From the NCBI GenBank assembly GCA_038231775.1, contig JBBRKS010000001.1, positions 35,194 to 99,193 on the forward strand: 64,000 nucleotides of DNA, written 5' to 3'. This document shows positions 18,321 to 26,477 of the stretch, one piece after another. Origin of the DNA: Stagnihabitans sp038231775. GTDB lineage: Bacteria > Pseudomonadota > Alphaproteobacteria > Rhodobacterales > Rhodobacteraceae. The notes below the pieces were generated by a model. It had not been told where the DNA came from. It saw nothing but the letters and a program-made list of their open reading frames with translations, and did no database searches. The position numbers were made by a program, and so were the translations under genes. Position 1 is the first letter of the stretch, and each line of letters opens with the position of its first letter.

Positions 18321-19478
18321 TCAGTTGCCGCCGACCACGGCCATATAGTCGGTCACCCATTGGGCGTAGGGGATGCATGCACCGTCACCCGCTGCGCAAT
18401 TGGCGATGGGGGTCGTCCAGAAGTGGATTTTGTCAAACGCCTCCGCCCCGTTGTCCTTGCACCCGGCATCGGTTTGCTGACCTGATCCGTCGGTGCAGGC
18501 GGTGGGCACAACGGGAACTGACCCGAACCAGACCGACAGGTCGGATTGCAGGTTTGAATTCAGCGTGTGTTCCATCCACTGATAGGCGCAGTTCGGGTGC
18601 GGCGCGTCGGTCGCCATCATCGTGGTGTCAGACCAGCCGGTCGCACCTTCCTCCGGGATGGTTGAGGCAATCGGCGCCTCTTCCTGTTTCAGCAGATTGA
18701 CCTGATAGGGCCACGAGGTCGAGGCGACGATACCTTCGTTCTTGAAATCATCGGTCTGGACGGTCGAATCGCTCCAATATTTCGACACAAGTTTGCGTTG
18801 GGCGCGCAACAGGTCCAGCACGGCGGCATATTGCGGTGGGGTCAGTTCATAGGGGTTGGTGATGCCAAGGTCGGGCTTGTGGGCCATCAGGTACAAGGCT
18901 GCATCGGCCAGATAGATCGGGCCGGCATAGGCCTCGACCCGGCCGGAATTGGGCTTTCCGTCGGGCAAATCGCCCGCCTCGAACACCACGGACCACGATT
19001 TGGGCGGCTCTTTGAAGGTGTCGGTGTTGTACATCAGCACGTTCGGCCCCCACTGGTAGGGCACGCCGTAATGCTTGCCATCCACCGTGAACCACGCCCC
19101 ATCTTTCAGGCGCGGATCGACCTTGTCCCACGACGGGATAAGGGCAGTATTGATTTCCTGCACCTTCTTGCCTGCGACCAGCCGCAACGACGCATCGCCA
19201 GAGGCGGTCACAAGGTCAAAGCCGCCCTGGTTCATCAGGCTGACCATTTCATCCGAGGTGCCAGCGGTCTTGACGTTGACCTTGCAGCCAGAGGTCGCCT
19301 CAAACTTGGTAATCCAGTCAAACGTCTTGTCGCTTTCGCCGCGCTCCATATAGCCCGGCCAGGCGACGATATCGACCTCACCCTCACCCGCACCGATGGC
19401 GGTGACCTGAGCCAGAAGCGGTGATGTCGCAAGGGCCAAGGCCAGAAGGCCCACACCCATCAGTTTTGTGGTTTGCAT
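18321..19478 (-). CDS. ABC transporter substrate-binding protein, PotD/PotF type
   Basis: This 385-residue periplasmic protein has a signal peptide (LMGVGLLALALATSPLLA) and reads as a PotD/PotF-like binding protein: VDIVAWPGYMERG, KTAGTSDEMVSLM, VPYQWGPNVLMYN and the C-terminal FWTTPIANC. Four or more cysteines occur near the C-terminus, perhaps forming disulfides. ATG 19478 is chosen over an in-frame start six codons earlier because AGGGAG lies just upstream. It is first in a four-gene transport operon. Polyamine binding is likely but not proved by the residues I can see. Confidence 0.88.
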   Translation of the reverse strand: MQTTKLMGVGLLALALATSPLLAQVTAIGAGEGEVDIVAWPGYMERGESDKTFDWITKFEATSGCKVNVKTAGTSDEMVSLMNQGGFDLVTASGDASLRLVAGKKVQEINTALIPSWDKVDPRLKDGAWFTVDGKHYGVPYQWGPNVLMYNTDTFKEPPKSWSVVFEAGDLPDGKPNSGRVEAYAGPIYLADAALYLMAHKPDLGITNPYELTPPQYAAVLDLLRAQRKLVSKYWSDSTVQTDDFKNEGIVASTSWPYQVNLLKQEEAPIASTIPEEGATGWSDTTMMATDAPHPNCAYQWMEHTLNSNLQSDLSVWFGSVPVVPTACTDGSGQQTDAGCKDNGAEAFDKIHFWTTPIANCAAGDGACIPYAQWVTDYMAVVGGN

Positions 19479-19653
19479 TGCAGGCTCCCTGATCAAATGC
19501 GCGGACTGCGCGGTGCCGCTTGGCGCGGGCTTATGATCAAATTAGACAAGGCAGGGCAGGACGCAAGGGGGATTCTTGTGGGGCTGGCGTTGCAGGCATG
19601 GGGTTTCACAGCCCGTGCTCCCCCGACGGGATATGCGCACAGCGGGGATGCGA

Positions 19654-20127
19654 TCAGGGGTGCGACATGGCGGTCAGCAAAGCGGCACGGTCGCGGGCGA
19701 TCAGGGCGTCATAGGCGGCCAGCTTTTCAGCGGTGAAATGGCCCTCTTCGGCCAGCAGGTTGACGGTGCCAAGGACGCGGCCCGGCACCGGTCCGTCATT
19801 TGCGAAGATTGGCACGTTGATGCACGACCCAAGGCCCAGCGAGGTAATCAGCGCGTGGTCAAAGAAGTAGCGGGCGAATTCCGGCGTGGTGTTGGCGACA
19901 AAGGTCTGGCGTCCGTCGATACACACCTCATACCAGCCGTCCCGCGTCACCGGTTTGGTGCCCGACACCGGATATTCGACCGGATGCGAGGTATAGGCGC
20001 GGCGGGCCAGTTCTTCGGCTGCATCCATCACCGTCACCGTGAACAGGCGGGTTCCCAGTGCGGCACAGGCCGCGTGCAAGGTAGCATAGGTTTGCTCGTC
20101 AGCGGCAGACAGGTCAGGCGTGGTCAT
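19654..20127 (-). CDS. GAF-domain protein
   Basis: This 157-residue protein consists of one GAF-like domain: ACAALGTRLFTVTVMD, YFFDHALITSLGLGSCINVPIF, and RVLGTVNLLAEEGHFTAEK. GAF domains bind small ligands or mediate dimer contacts; no output domain is attached. The gene start overlaps the end of the HPP-CBS gene by 14 bases, so it is last in a three-gene operon. AAGGAC lies upstream of ATG 20127; an earlier ATG at 20142 is possible. The ligand is unknown. Confidence 0.8.
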   Translation of the reverse strand: MTTPDLSAADEQTYATLHAACAALGTRLFTVTVMDAAEELARRAYTSHPVEYPVSGTKPVTRDGWYEVCIDGRQTFVANTTPEFARYFFDHALITSLGLGSCINVPIFANDGPVPGRVLGTVNLLAEEGHFTAEKLAAYDALIARDRAALLTAMSHP

Positions 20128-21265
20128 CGGATGGTCCTTCATGAGAGGTTTCGCTGGCATGGACAAGGGCTGCCAGAATGTCAGAACGGGTGATCACACC
20201 GCACAGGCTGCCATCGGCATCCAGCACCGGCAGGCAGGTTTGCTGACCCTGCAGCAGCGCGGGCAAAAGATCGGCAAGCAAAGCGTCGAGGCTGGCGGTG
20301 GCAACTGTGGCCTGCATCAGATGATGGGCAGACAGGCCCTGCGCGCCGGGCCGCAGGATAACCAGCACCGGCACAAGGCCCAAGAGCCGGTTCAGCCCAT
20401 CCACCACCGGCAGAGCGCGGCAGCCCTGTCTGACAAACAGGGCAGAGATCTGACGCCAGTCTGCCGTAGGGCTTAAGGTTGCCGGATCACGCGTCATGAT
20501 CTGCGCAGCCGTCAGCTTGGGGTGCGGCGCCAGCGCCTCAGCCGTTGTGATCAGGCGGGCAAGGTCGTCGACACCAACCGTCCCCTCCAGCCGCAACTGG
20601 GCGAGTGCCGCGGCCAGAACCAGGGGAGAGGGCGGCATGGACAGGGGTTCCGCCACAGCAGGTTCATCAGCAACAGGCAGCGGCGCGAACGGATAGCGCC
20701 GCCCGGTCACCCGGTGAAAGACCAATCCAAAGGCCACCAGCAGCGCCGACCCGGCAAACACCGTCAGCCCCAGCCAAGTAAGGCTGCCTTGCAGGCCTGC
20801 CGGAGCGGCCAGAACCGTTGCAATCGCCACAGCACCGCCCGGCGGATGCAGGCACCGCGCCCACGCCATCACGAGGATGGCGGCAAAGACCGCCACGATC
20901 AGCGTCATCACGGGCGGTCCGCCCAAAATCAATCCGACCAAAGGCAAGATAGCCAAGGCTAAGGCGGCGGACAGCGTGTTGCCCGCCACCACCGACCATG
21001 GCTGCGACATCGGGCTGGCCGGGATAAGATAGATCATCACGGCCGACGCCCCGAGGGGTGCGATCAGCATCGGATGCGCCCAAAACCCGGCCCCGGCCAG
21101 ACTCGAACCAAGATCCAATCCCAGATCCGATGCGATCAGCCAAAGCACCGCTTGGGTCAGGCCAAGCCCCAGCAACGCGCCCACAGCGTCGCGCACGGCC
21201 TCAACCGGTTGGGCGTGCGGCATCGCGGGCCCAAAGGCACGCAGGGTCAGACTGTCAAATCGCAA
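20114..21265 (-). CDS. HPP-family membrane protein with CBS domains
   Basis: The N-terminal 170 residues form the HPP membrane domain of about four helices, with WAHPMLIAPLGASAV and the family signature CLHPPGGAVAI. The C-terminal 150 residues hold two CBS motifs (IMTRDPATLSPTADW and the pair ending GVITRSDILAAL), which usually sense adenine nucleotides. Some HPP proteins transport nitrite or other anions. The start is taken as TTG 21265, 8 bases after the previous stop, because GAGG sits 5 bases before it and the family segment LRAFGPAMP would be lost with later ATGs. It has 383 residues. Confidence 0.85.
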   Translation of the reverse strand: MRFDSLTLRAFGPAMPHAQPVEAVRDAVGALLGLGLTQAVLWLIASDLGLDLGSSLAGAGFWAHPMLIAPLGASAVMIYLIPASPMSQPWSVVAGNTLSAALALAILPLVGLILGGPPVMTLIVAVFAAILVMAWARCLHPPGGAVAIATVLAAPAGLQGSLTWLGLTVFAGSALLVAFGLVFHRVTGRRYPFAPLPVADEPAVAEPLSMPPSPLVLAAALAQLRLEGTVGVDDLARLITTAEALAPHPKLTAAQIMTRDPATLSPTADWRQISALFVRQGCRALPVVDGLNRLLGLVPVLVILRPGAQGLSAHHLMQATVATASLDALLADLLPALLQGQQTCLPVLDADGSLCGVITRSDILAALVHASETSHEGPSDDHA

Positions 21266-21272
21266 AGCGGCC

Positions 21273-21635
21273 TCATGGTTGCGGTGTGCCGTCCCAACGT
21301 CCGGTGGCAAGAACGGTCCAACCCTCGGCAGGCACCGGGGCTGGCGGCGGAGTCATCCCCGGCTCCCATACCATCAAAAGTATGTGATCCGGGTCGCGGC
21401 GCGCCTCACCGGCCTCGGCCATGGCCTGCCAGACGAGACCAAACCCTTCCATCAAAAGGCCCTCGACGTAGAACGGGATTTCTTCGGCATCCAGGAGTTC
21501 GGCGGCGTCGTCCTGCACCAGCCAGCCATCCTCGACCTCAGCCGCCCACAGCACCTGCCCTTCGATGCCAGGGTGGCGTGCTGCAAGCCGCTTCAGCGGG
21601 GCCAGAAAGGCAAGGGTCAGGGCGTCGTCTGTCAT
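21273..21635 (-). CDS. Conserved-looking hypothetical protein
   Basis: This 120-residue soluble acidic protein has no motif I recognise. It has regular secondary-structure patterning (FLAPLKRLAARHPG, LLDAEEIPFYVEGLLM) and ends TGRWDGTPQP. It is the first gene of the operon with HPP-CBS and GAF proteins, 7 bases ahead of the HPP start. Codon use looks genuine. The position suggests a partner or accessory of the HPP membrane protein. Confidence 0.65.
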   Translation of the reverse strand: MTDDALTLAFLAPLKRLAARHPGIEGQVLWAAEVEDGWLVQDDAAELLDAEEIPFYVEGLLMEGFGLVWQAMAEAGEARRDPDHILLMVWEPGMTPPPAPVPAEGWTVLATGRWDGTPQP

Positions 21636-21797
21636 GGATTGGTCACGGGTTAGGACGGGGCTTCGTCACGGCTTGGGGACATGAAACAGGTCATGGCGCA
21701 AGGCATAACATCTGGCAAGAGGGATCGCAGGACCGCCGCACCGCTATTCCCTTTGGCGTCCGGCCTGCCCATATACAGTGCCAAAGAGGAGACGCCG

Positions 21798-22037
21798 ATG
21801 GAATTCGTATTGCTTCTGGTGGTGGGTGCGGCGGCTGGATTTCTGGCCACACGGATGATGAAACTGCAGACCGACATCCCGACGACTATCGCCATCGGGG
21901 TGGGTGGTGCGATCATCGGCGGGCTGGTGATCCGGTTACTGGCCGAGGTGGCGGGCTGGATGGCCGGCTTTGTCGGCGCGGTGCTGGGCGCGCTTGTGCT
22001 GCTGTGGATCTGGAAGACCTACTTCGCCCGGCGCTGA
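21798..22037 (+). CDS. GlsB/YeaQ/YmgE-type small membrane protein
   Basis: This 79-residue protein has three hydrophobic segments with a glycine-rich middle (IAIGVGGAIIGGLVIRLL), typical of the transglycosylase-associated/GlsB stress-response family. ATG 21798 follows GAGGAG; the 39 in-frame residues upstream do not look like protein. Members are induced by envelope or general stress; the mechanism is unknown. It stands alone. Confidence 0.8.
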   Translation: MEFVLLLVVGAAAGFLATRMMKLQTDIPTTIAIGVGGAIIGGLVIRLLAEVAGWMAGFVGAVLGALVLLWIWKTYFARR

Positions 22038-22098
22038 ACACGTGTCCTGACCCAACTTGCGGATGGCTTTGCGGCAACATTCAATGCCGCAATGTAGC

Positions 22099-22635
22099 CT
22101 AACCCAGCTTCTTCAGCATGTCTTTCAGGCGAAAGTCCTTGTCGCCCAGACCCTGCCACAAGACCTGACCCTGCCAGGCCGCAAAGATCATCGCGGCAGA
22201 GTCGCGGTCTTGGGTACGGGTGGCCAGCAGGGCCTCGACCCGGTCACGCCAGTCGGCGGCCCGCGCGCGCAGACGCACGTGGCGCAGACTTGCGGCCAAA
22301 AGCGCTGCCATCGGCACACCCTCAGCCTTGTCGCTCAACGCCTTAAGCAAAGCCTGCGGCCCCTTCTGCAAAGCCTTGCCCGCCTTGGCGGAAGACGGCT
22401 CTGCCCCCTCGGCCTCGGCGGCGGTGGCCACGGCGTCCAACGCGTCCCAGCCCCAGGACAAAGCCTGCTCAACCATTTGCGGCAAAGGACCATAGCGCTG
22501 CACCAAAGACGCACCAGCCAGACCGGTCGCCCGGGCCACAGCGGAAAACGCCACGGCCTTCTCACCCTCCGCCGCGATCATCTGCAAGATGGCGGCAAAG
22601 ACATCAGAATCAGGAAGGGTTCTTGGACGAGCCAT
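22099..22635 (-). CDS. TetR-like transcriptional regulator
   Basis: This 178-residue protein has an N-terminal helix-turn-helix read as VFAAILQMIAAEGEKAVAFSAVARATGLAGASLVQRYG, quoted in parts: AVAFSAVARATG and ASLVQRYGPLPQMVEQAL. This is the TetR pattern with tyrosine near the end of the recognition helix. The C-terminal part is helical and lacks a recognisable ligand pocket. It stands alone between divergent neighbours; the target is unknown but could be its own promoter. Confidence 0.75.
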   Translation of the reverse strand: MARPRTLPDSDVFAAILQMIAAEGEKAVAFSAVARATGLAGASLVQRYGPLPQMVEQALSWGWDALDAVATAAEAEGAEPSSAKAGKALQKGPQALLKALSDKAEGVPMAALLAASLRHVRLRARAADWRDRVEALLATRTQDRDSAAMIFAAWQGQVLWQGLGDKDFRLKDMLKKLG

Positions 22636-22847
22636 CCGCGAACTGTAAACACCGGTTCACAAACCGCAACCGGGCAAATCGCAGCGGTTCTGACACACGG
22701 CATCAACCCACGCTCCGGCAATCCCATTCATCCAGGTTCAAATATTCCCCAGCAGAGCGACGTCCAAGCCGGTTGGCTGCAAGCCAGAGGCGAAAAAAAG
22801 CAGTGCGCGGAACGCGCTCGACTGGCTACCGCCAGCGGGACCGGGCG
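22636..22847. other. Gap containing a dispersed repeat copy
   Basis: This gap holds the CATCCAGGTTCAAATATTCC element at 22723-22750, plus GC-rich sequence. No gene or clear terminator is seen. It lies after the DUF1501 stop on the minus strand and before the TetR-like gene. Confidence 0.5.
22723..22750 (+). repeat. Stop-flanking element family, copy
   Basis: CCCATTCATCCAGGTTCAAATATTCCCC matches the 48529 copy nearly base for base over the first 22 bases. Unlike the other copies it has no same-strand gene ending just before it. Confidence 0.7.
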
Positions 22848-24014
22848 CTATAGCAAAATGCCGGGATCGCGGCCGAGATCAAGGCCGGGAAACACGGTGG
22901 ACTGCAAACCAGCCGCATCGACGCCGAACATGGCGCGCAAGGCCCAGGCCGGATAGGCCCGCACATCGCCGGTCGGCATCAGGTCGCGCTGTTGCAACAG
23001 GTTGGCATCGGCCAGACCCGGCCAGGTGCCAAACACCTTGCCGCCCTTCAGCGCCCCGCCCGCCAGAACCGCCATACCGCCAGTGCCGTGGTCGGTGCCT
23101 GCGGTGCCATTCTCACGCGCGGTGCGGCCAAATTCGGTCATCGCCACCACAAGCGTGGTGCCCCACGCCTTTCCAAGTCCGGTCTTCATGGCCAACAGCG
23201 CGTCGGTCAGTCCGGTCAACTGTTCTGCCATCGTCTTTTCCTGCGTGCGGTGGGTGTCCCAGCCGCCAAACGAAAAGCTTGCAATGCGCGACGCCCCCAT
23301 CAGACGCTCCGCCACATAGGTGCCCAACTGGCCATAGGCCACTCCCCCCTTGGGGGCCGCCTCGCCATTCAGGTTGCGCATCAGATGCTGCGCCTCGGTA
23401 TAGGGTTGCGAAAACATCGGGTCGGCGGTGTTGACGGCGGTCAACAAATCCTGGGCCTGCGCGGACAGCGGGCTTTGCTCGACCGGGAACCAATGGTCGG
23501 TTTCGTGGCTGCCGTCCAGGATCAGCAAGCGCTGCTGGCCAACCGCAACGGCGGTGTCGGGTGCTGTGTTCGGCATGAGCGAAAGCGCCCGGTTCAGCCA
23601 GCCGTCGCGGCTGGCCGTCTCGTTGCCGTCCGCCGCTCCGGTGCCATTTTCCAGCGCGTCTTGCCCTACAAAGTGGCTGCGGCCTGACCGATAGGGGGTT
23701 GCGACCGCGTGTGCAAAGCCCAACTCACCAGCTTTCCACAACGGCATCAGACCTGCTGCCGCCGGATGCAGGTGGAAAAAGTCGGTCAGCGGCAACCCCG
23801 CAACGGCAGCCAAAGTCGGGCGCAGCGCGGCATAGGCCGGGTCACCCACCGGGCGCACCACGTCCAGCCCGTCCATCGCCCCACGCAGCACGATCACCAC
23901 CAGCCGGTTTTCACCCGGTGCCGCCGCAAAAGTAACGGGCGTCAACAGGGGCGAGGCTGCAATCGAACAGCCAATCAGAAAAGCACGACGTGACACCAAC
24001 AGATCATGAGCCAT
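22848..24014 (-). CDS. DUF1501 secreted protein
   Basis: This 388-residue protein carries a twin-arginine signal (SRRAFLIGCSIAASPLLTPVTFAAA) and the DUF1501 marks VVIVLRGAMDGLDVVRP, FHLHPAA and VVAMTEFGRTARENGTAGTDHGTG, which recall the alkaline-phosphatase/sulfatase-like fold. Quoted pieces are spread along the chain. Function is unproven, but these proteins pair with DUF1800. ATG 24014 follows GGAGG. It starts 6 bases after the DUF1800 stop, so the two form an operon, and folded export via Tat is likely. Confidence 0.87.
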   Translation of the reverse strand: MAHDLLVSRRAFLIGCSIAASPLLTPVTFAAAPGENRLVVIVLRGAMDGLDVVRPVGDPAYAALRPTLAAVAGLPLTDFFHLHPAAAGLMPLWKAGELGFAHAVATPYRSGRSHFVGQDALENGTGAADGNETASRDGWLNRALSLMPNTAPDTAVAVGQQRLLILDGSHETDHWFPVEQSPLSAQAQDLLTAVNTADPMFSQPYTEAQHLMRNLNGEAAPKGGVAYGQLGTYVAERLMGASRIASFSFGGWDTHRTQEKTMAEQLTGLTDALLAMKTGLGKAWGTTLVVAMTEFGRTARENGTAGTDHGTGGMAVLAGGALKGGKVFGTWPGLADANLLQQRDLMPTGDVRAYPAWALRAMFGVDAAGLQSTVFPGLDLGRDPGILL

Positions 24015-24020
24015 GATGAT

Positions 24021-25370
24021 TTACCTCCGGCTGAAATCGGGCGAGGCGATCAGCACGGCCAATCCCTCCCAGCGTTGTTCGGCCCCGCCCACGGCGCGGC
24101 GCAACAGGGGCGTTGCAAGGTCACCCATCGCAAAATCCACAAGGTCAACCGGGCTGGCCTGATCGCCCATGGCCCGAGAGATATCCACCGCCCAGTCAAT
24201 GCGTGCCGCCATCATCGGCGGTGTCATCCAGCCCGCCGCAACCTCTGGCCAGCCATCCGGCCGCAACGGTTTATAGGTCGGCTGCCCCATCGAGGTCAGG
24301 CGTACATTCAGCATCATGTTGGCTTGGGGAAAGCCCAACAATCCTTTTTCCTGCCCGTCCATCCCCAGCAACCGCAACGAGGCGACCAGATATTCCTGCG
24401 GCGACCGTATCTTGGTGCGGATGACGTCAGAGGCCAGCGGGTGTTCCAGCATGGTGCGGTAGACCGGCACCAATTCGGTGTCATTGGCCAGATAGGCCGC
24501 CGACAAGGCAGTCACCAGATCGGCGGGCGGCGCGTCGGCGATGAAATGCCGCGCCATGAAAAACGCCACGGCGTCTGCCGTTTCCTGCCGGTGCGCCACC
24601 ACTTCGACAAAGGCGTCAATCTGTTCGATGCCCTCGGTATAGGTGGCACCCAAAATGTGCTTGTCACCTGGTTCAGCGCGCTTTTTGTCGACCTTGCGGC
24701 CCTTTTCATCCTGCGACATGCCTGCCAGCAGCTTGGCAAATTCGGTCACATCGGTCTGTGTGTACCCATGCCCCATCGAGTGGAGTTCCAGAAACTCTCT
24801 CGCAAGGTTTTCGTTCAGACCCTTATTCTTAAGCTGGCCAATTGGCGAATCCGGTCCGATTGACCCGGTCTGCGACAGGTAATTCTGCATGGCGGGGTGC
24901 CACAGCGTGGCCTTCAGCATATCGGCATAGCGCCCGGCGATGTTGGGGCGGATCGCCTCATCCCGGAAAGACTGAACATAGTGATCAACGTTGCCAGCCA
25001 CCGTGATCCGGTTGGCCCAGAAGTTCACCAGCCGTTCAACAAACCCCAACGTGGCCACCGCCGGGCGTGCCACAAAGCTTGCCACGTCCAGATGCTCCAT
25101 CTGCTTGATCTTGATGCGCGGGTCGTTCTCGTCCTTGGGCGGCTTGGCGGTGTCTTTGCTGGCTTTGCGCGCCTTGTTCGCGTCGATATAGGCCGCGATC
25201 AGAGTATAGCGGTCGGCCAGCAGCGGGCGATCCCAGGCGGCGGCGGCTGTGTCGGTGGCGGTCAACTGCGCCAGAACGCGATCAGGCTCAAGCCCGCCGG
25301 GCGATGGTGTGGTTCCGGCAAGAGGGCCATAGCCGAAACGGATCTCTTCAAGAAGGCTTAGCGATTCCAC
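24021..25370 (-). CDS. DUF1800 protein
   Basis: This 449-residue protein is the usual DUF1501 partner. Marks are RFGYGPL at the start, NFWANRITVAG, LNENLAREFLELHSMG and YTQTDVTEFAKLLAG. No signal peptide is apparent, so it may stay in the cell or be carried out with its partner. GTG 25370 (MESLSLLEE) is chosen, with GGCGGAG upstream; an in-frame TTG at 25388 is the alternative. The pair is common in aquatic bacteria with unknown function. Confidence 0.85.
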   Translation of the reverse strand: MESLSLLEEIRFGYGPLAGTTPSPGGLEPDRVLAQLTATDTAAAAWDRPLLADRYTLIAAYIDANKARKASKDTAKPPKDENDPRIKIKQMEHLDVASFVARPAVATLGFVERLVNFWANRITVAGNVDHYVQSFRDEAIRPNIAGRYADMLKATLWHPAMQNYLSQTGSIGPDSPIGQLKNKGLNENLAREFLELHSMGHGYTQTDVTEFAKLLAGMSQDEKGRKVDKKRAEPGDKHILGATYTEGIEQIDAFVEVVAHRQETADAVAFFMARHFIADAPPADLVTALSAAYLANDTELVPVYRTMLEHPLASDVIRTKIRSPQEYLVASLRLLGMDGQEKGLLGFPQANMMLNVRLTSMGQPTYKPLRPDGWPEVAAGWMTPPMMAARIDWAVDISRAMGDQASPVDLVDFAMGDLATPLLRRAVGGAEQRWEGLAVLIASPDFSRR

Positions 25371-25502
25371 GGCAATAACTCCGCCCAAGGGATGCCGATC
25401 ACTAGCCCCCTAGTCGCGTTTCAAAGCAAATGACATTGCAGCGACAAGGGCCGTGACAGGCTGAAATCCCCCGACCGGCCGATCAGACTAAGCGACATCC
25501 TG

Positions 25503-26477
25503 CTAAGACGGCGTGGCACTGCCTGCCTCTTCAGCCTCTTTCGCACGGCGCGCCGATTTTCTGGCCAAACGCTCATCCTTTGAGCGGGCCTTGGCGTCGG
25601 CATCCTCAGGCTCGGCTTCGGCCTGCGCCACCTTTTTGACGCCCGCATGTTTGACCAAAAGCGACTTCGCCATGCCCGACAGACCGATCTCTTTGACAAT
25701 CGGCCAGTTGCGGTAATGGACGGTGTAAATCTCGCGGTCGGTCGGCAGCGGCTCGCCGCGCGCTTTGCCGCCCAGAATGAAATGCTGCACGTCGGGCAAC
25801 AGGTTCCACGTCAGCCCGGCCTTCTGAATGGCCAATGGCAAGCTCATCTGATCCAGATAGGGCCGTTTGGCGGGCAGATCGGCGGCATCCAGCGTTTGGG
25901 CAACCTGCATCCACACCTCGGGGAAGCTTTTGCCGTCAGGTGTTCGGAACTGTTCGGGAAAGGAAAACAAACCGGATGAGAAATAGGGCATCCGCGGCTG
26001 GCCCTTGGTCTGCTTCATCAGGCGGATGCGTTCGGTCGGCACGGGCATATCCGCTGCGACATAAATCGACGGCCAGATGGTCTGCTTGGCCCATCCCATA
26101 GAGGCGGCGGGGGTCAGCGAAACGCAGCCCTCTTTGATGATGTTTTCGACGGCATTCGGACGCAGAGTCAGAATATCGCTGTCCATGAAGCACGAAAATT
26201 CGGTATCGCGCGGTTCCAGCGTGGCAAGGATTTTGTTGCCATGCGGATAGGGCGGATCAAAGCGGCCTTCGGTCAGCATCGGGCGCAGGTCGCAGTTCAT
26301 TTTGGCCAGCGCCGCCCGGACATCAGGGTGCACAAGGTCGATCTTGTGCGCCGGGCAATACCCGACCAAAGCCACCGTATCGCCAAAGTTTTCGCGCAAG
26401 GACGCGGTCAGATAGCAGGCCATGACCTGATATTCAGGCGGCTCTACAATGTAATAGATCGTCAATCTGGGGGCCAT
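25503..26477 (-). CDS. Glycosyltransferase-like protein with DxD motif
   Basis: This 324-residue protein resembles a nucleotide-sugar transferase (GT-A fold). A core strand ends in CFMDSDILTLRPN, where DSD fits the metal-binding DxD motif. HGNKILA and PYLDQMSLPLAI may also belong to the active site. The last 50 residues are lysine/glutamate/alanine-rich and probably disordered. It abuts the upstream gene directly (TGA followed by ATG), so it is co-transcribed with the hydrolase-GT61 gene. The donor and acceptor sugars are unknown. Confidence 0.6.
   Translation of the reverse strand: MAPRLTIYYIVEPPEYQVMACYLTASLRENFGDTVALVGYCPAHKIDLVHPDVRAALAKMNCDLRPMLTEGRFDPPYPHGNKILATLEPRDTEFSCFMDSDILTLRPNAVENIIKEGCVSLTPAASMGWAKQTIWPSIYVAADMPVPTERIRLMKQTKGQPRMPYFSSGLFSFPEQFRTPDGKSFPEVWMQVAQTLDAADLPAKRPYLDQMSLPLAIQKAGLTWNLLPDVQHFILGGKARGEPLPTDREIYTVHYRNWPIVKEIGLSGMAKSLLVKHAGVKKVAQAEAEPEDADAKARSKDERLARKSARRAKEAEEAGSATPS

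Noticed and set aside
22057..22956. 299-codon plus-strand frame through the TetR-like gene
   Set aside because: Low-complexity His/Gln/Arg product without a start context; the minus-strand regulator fits better.
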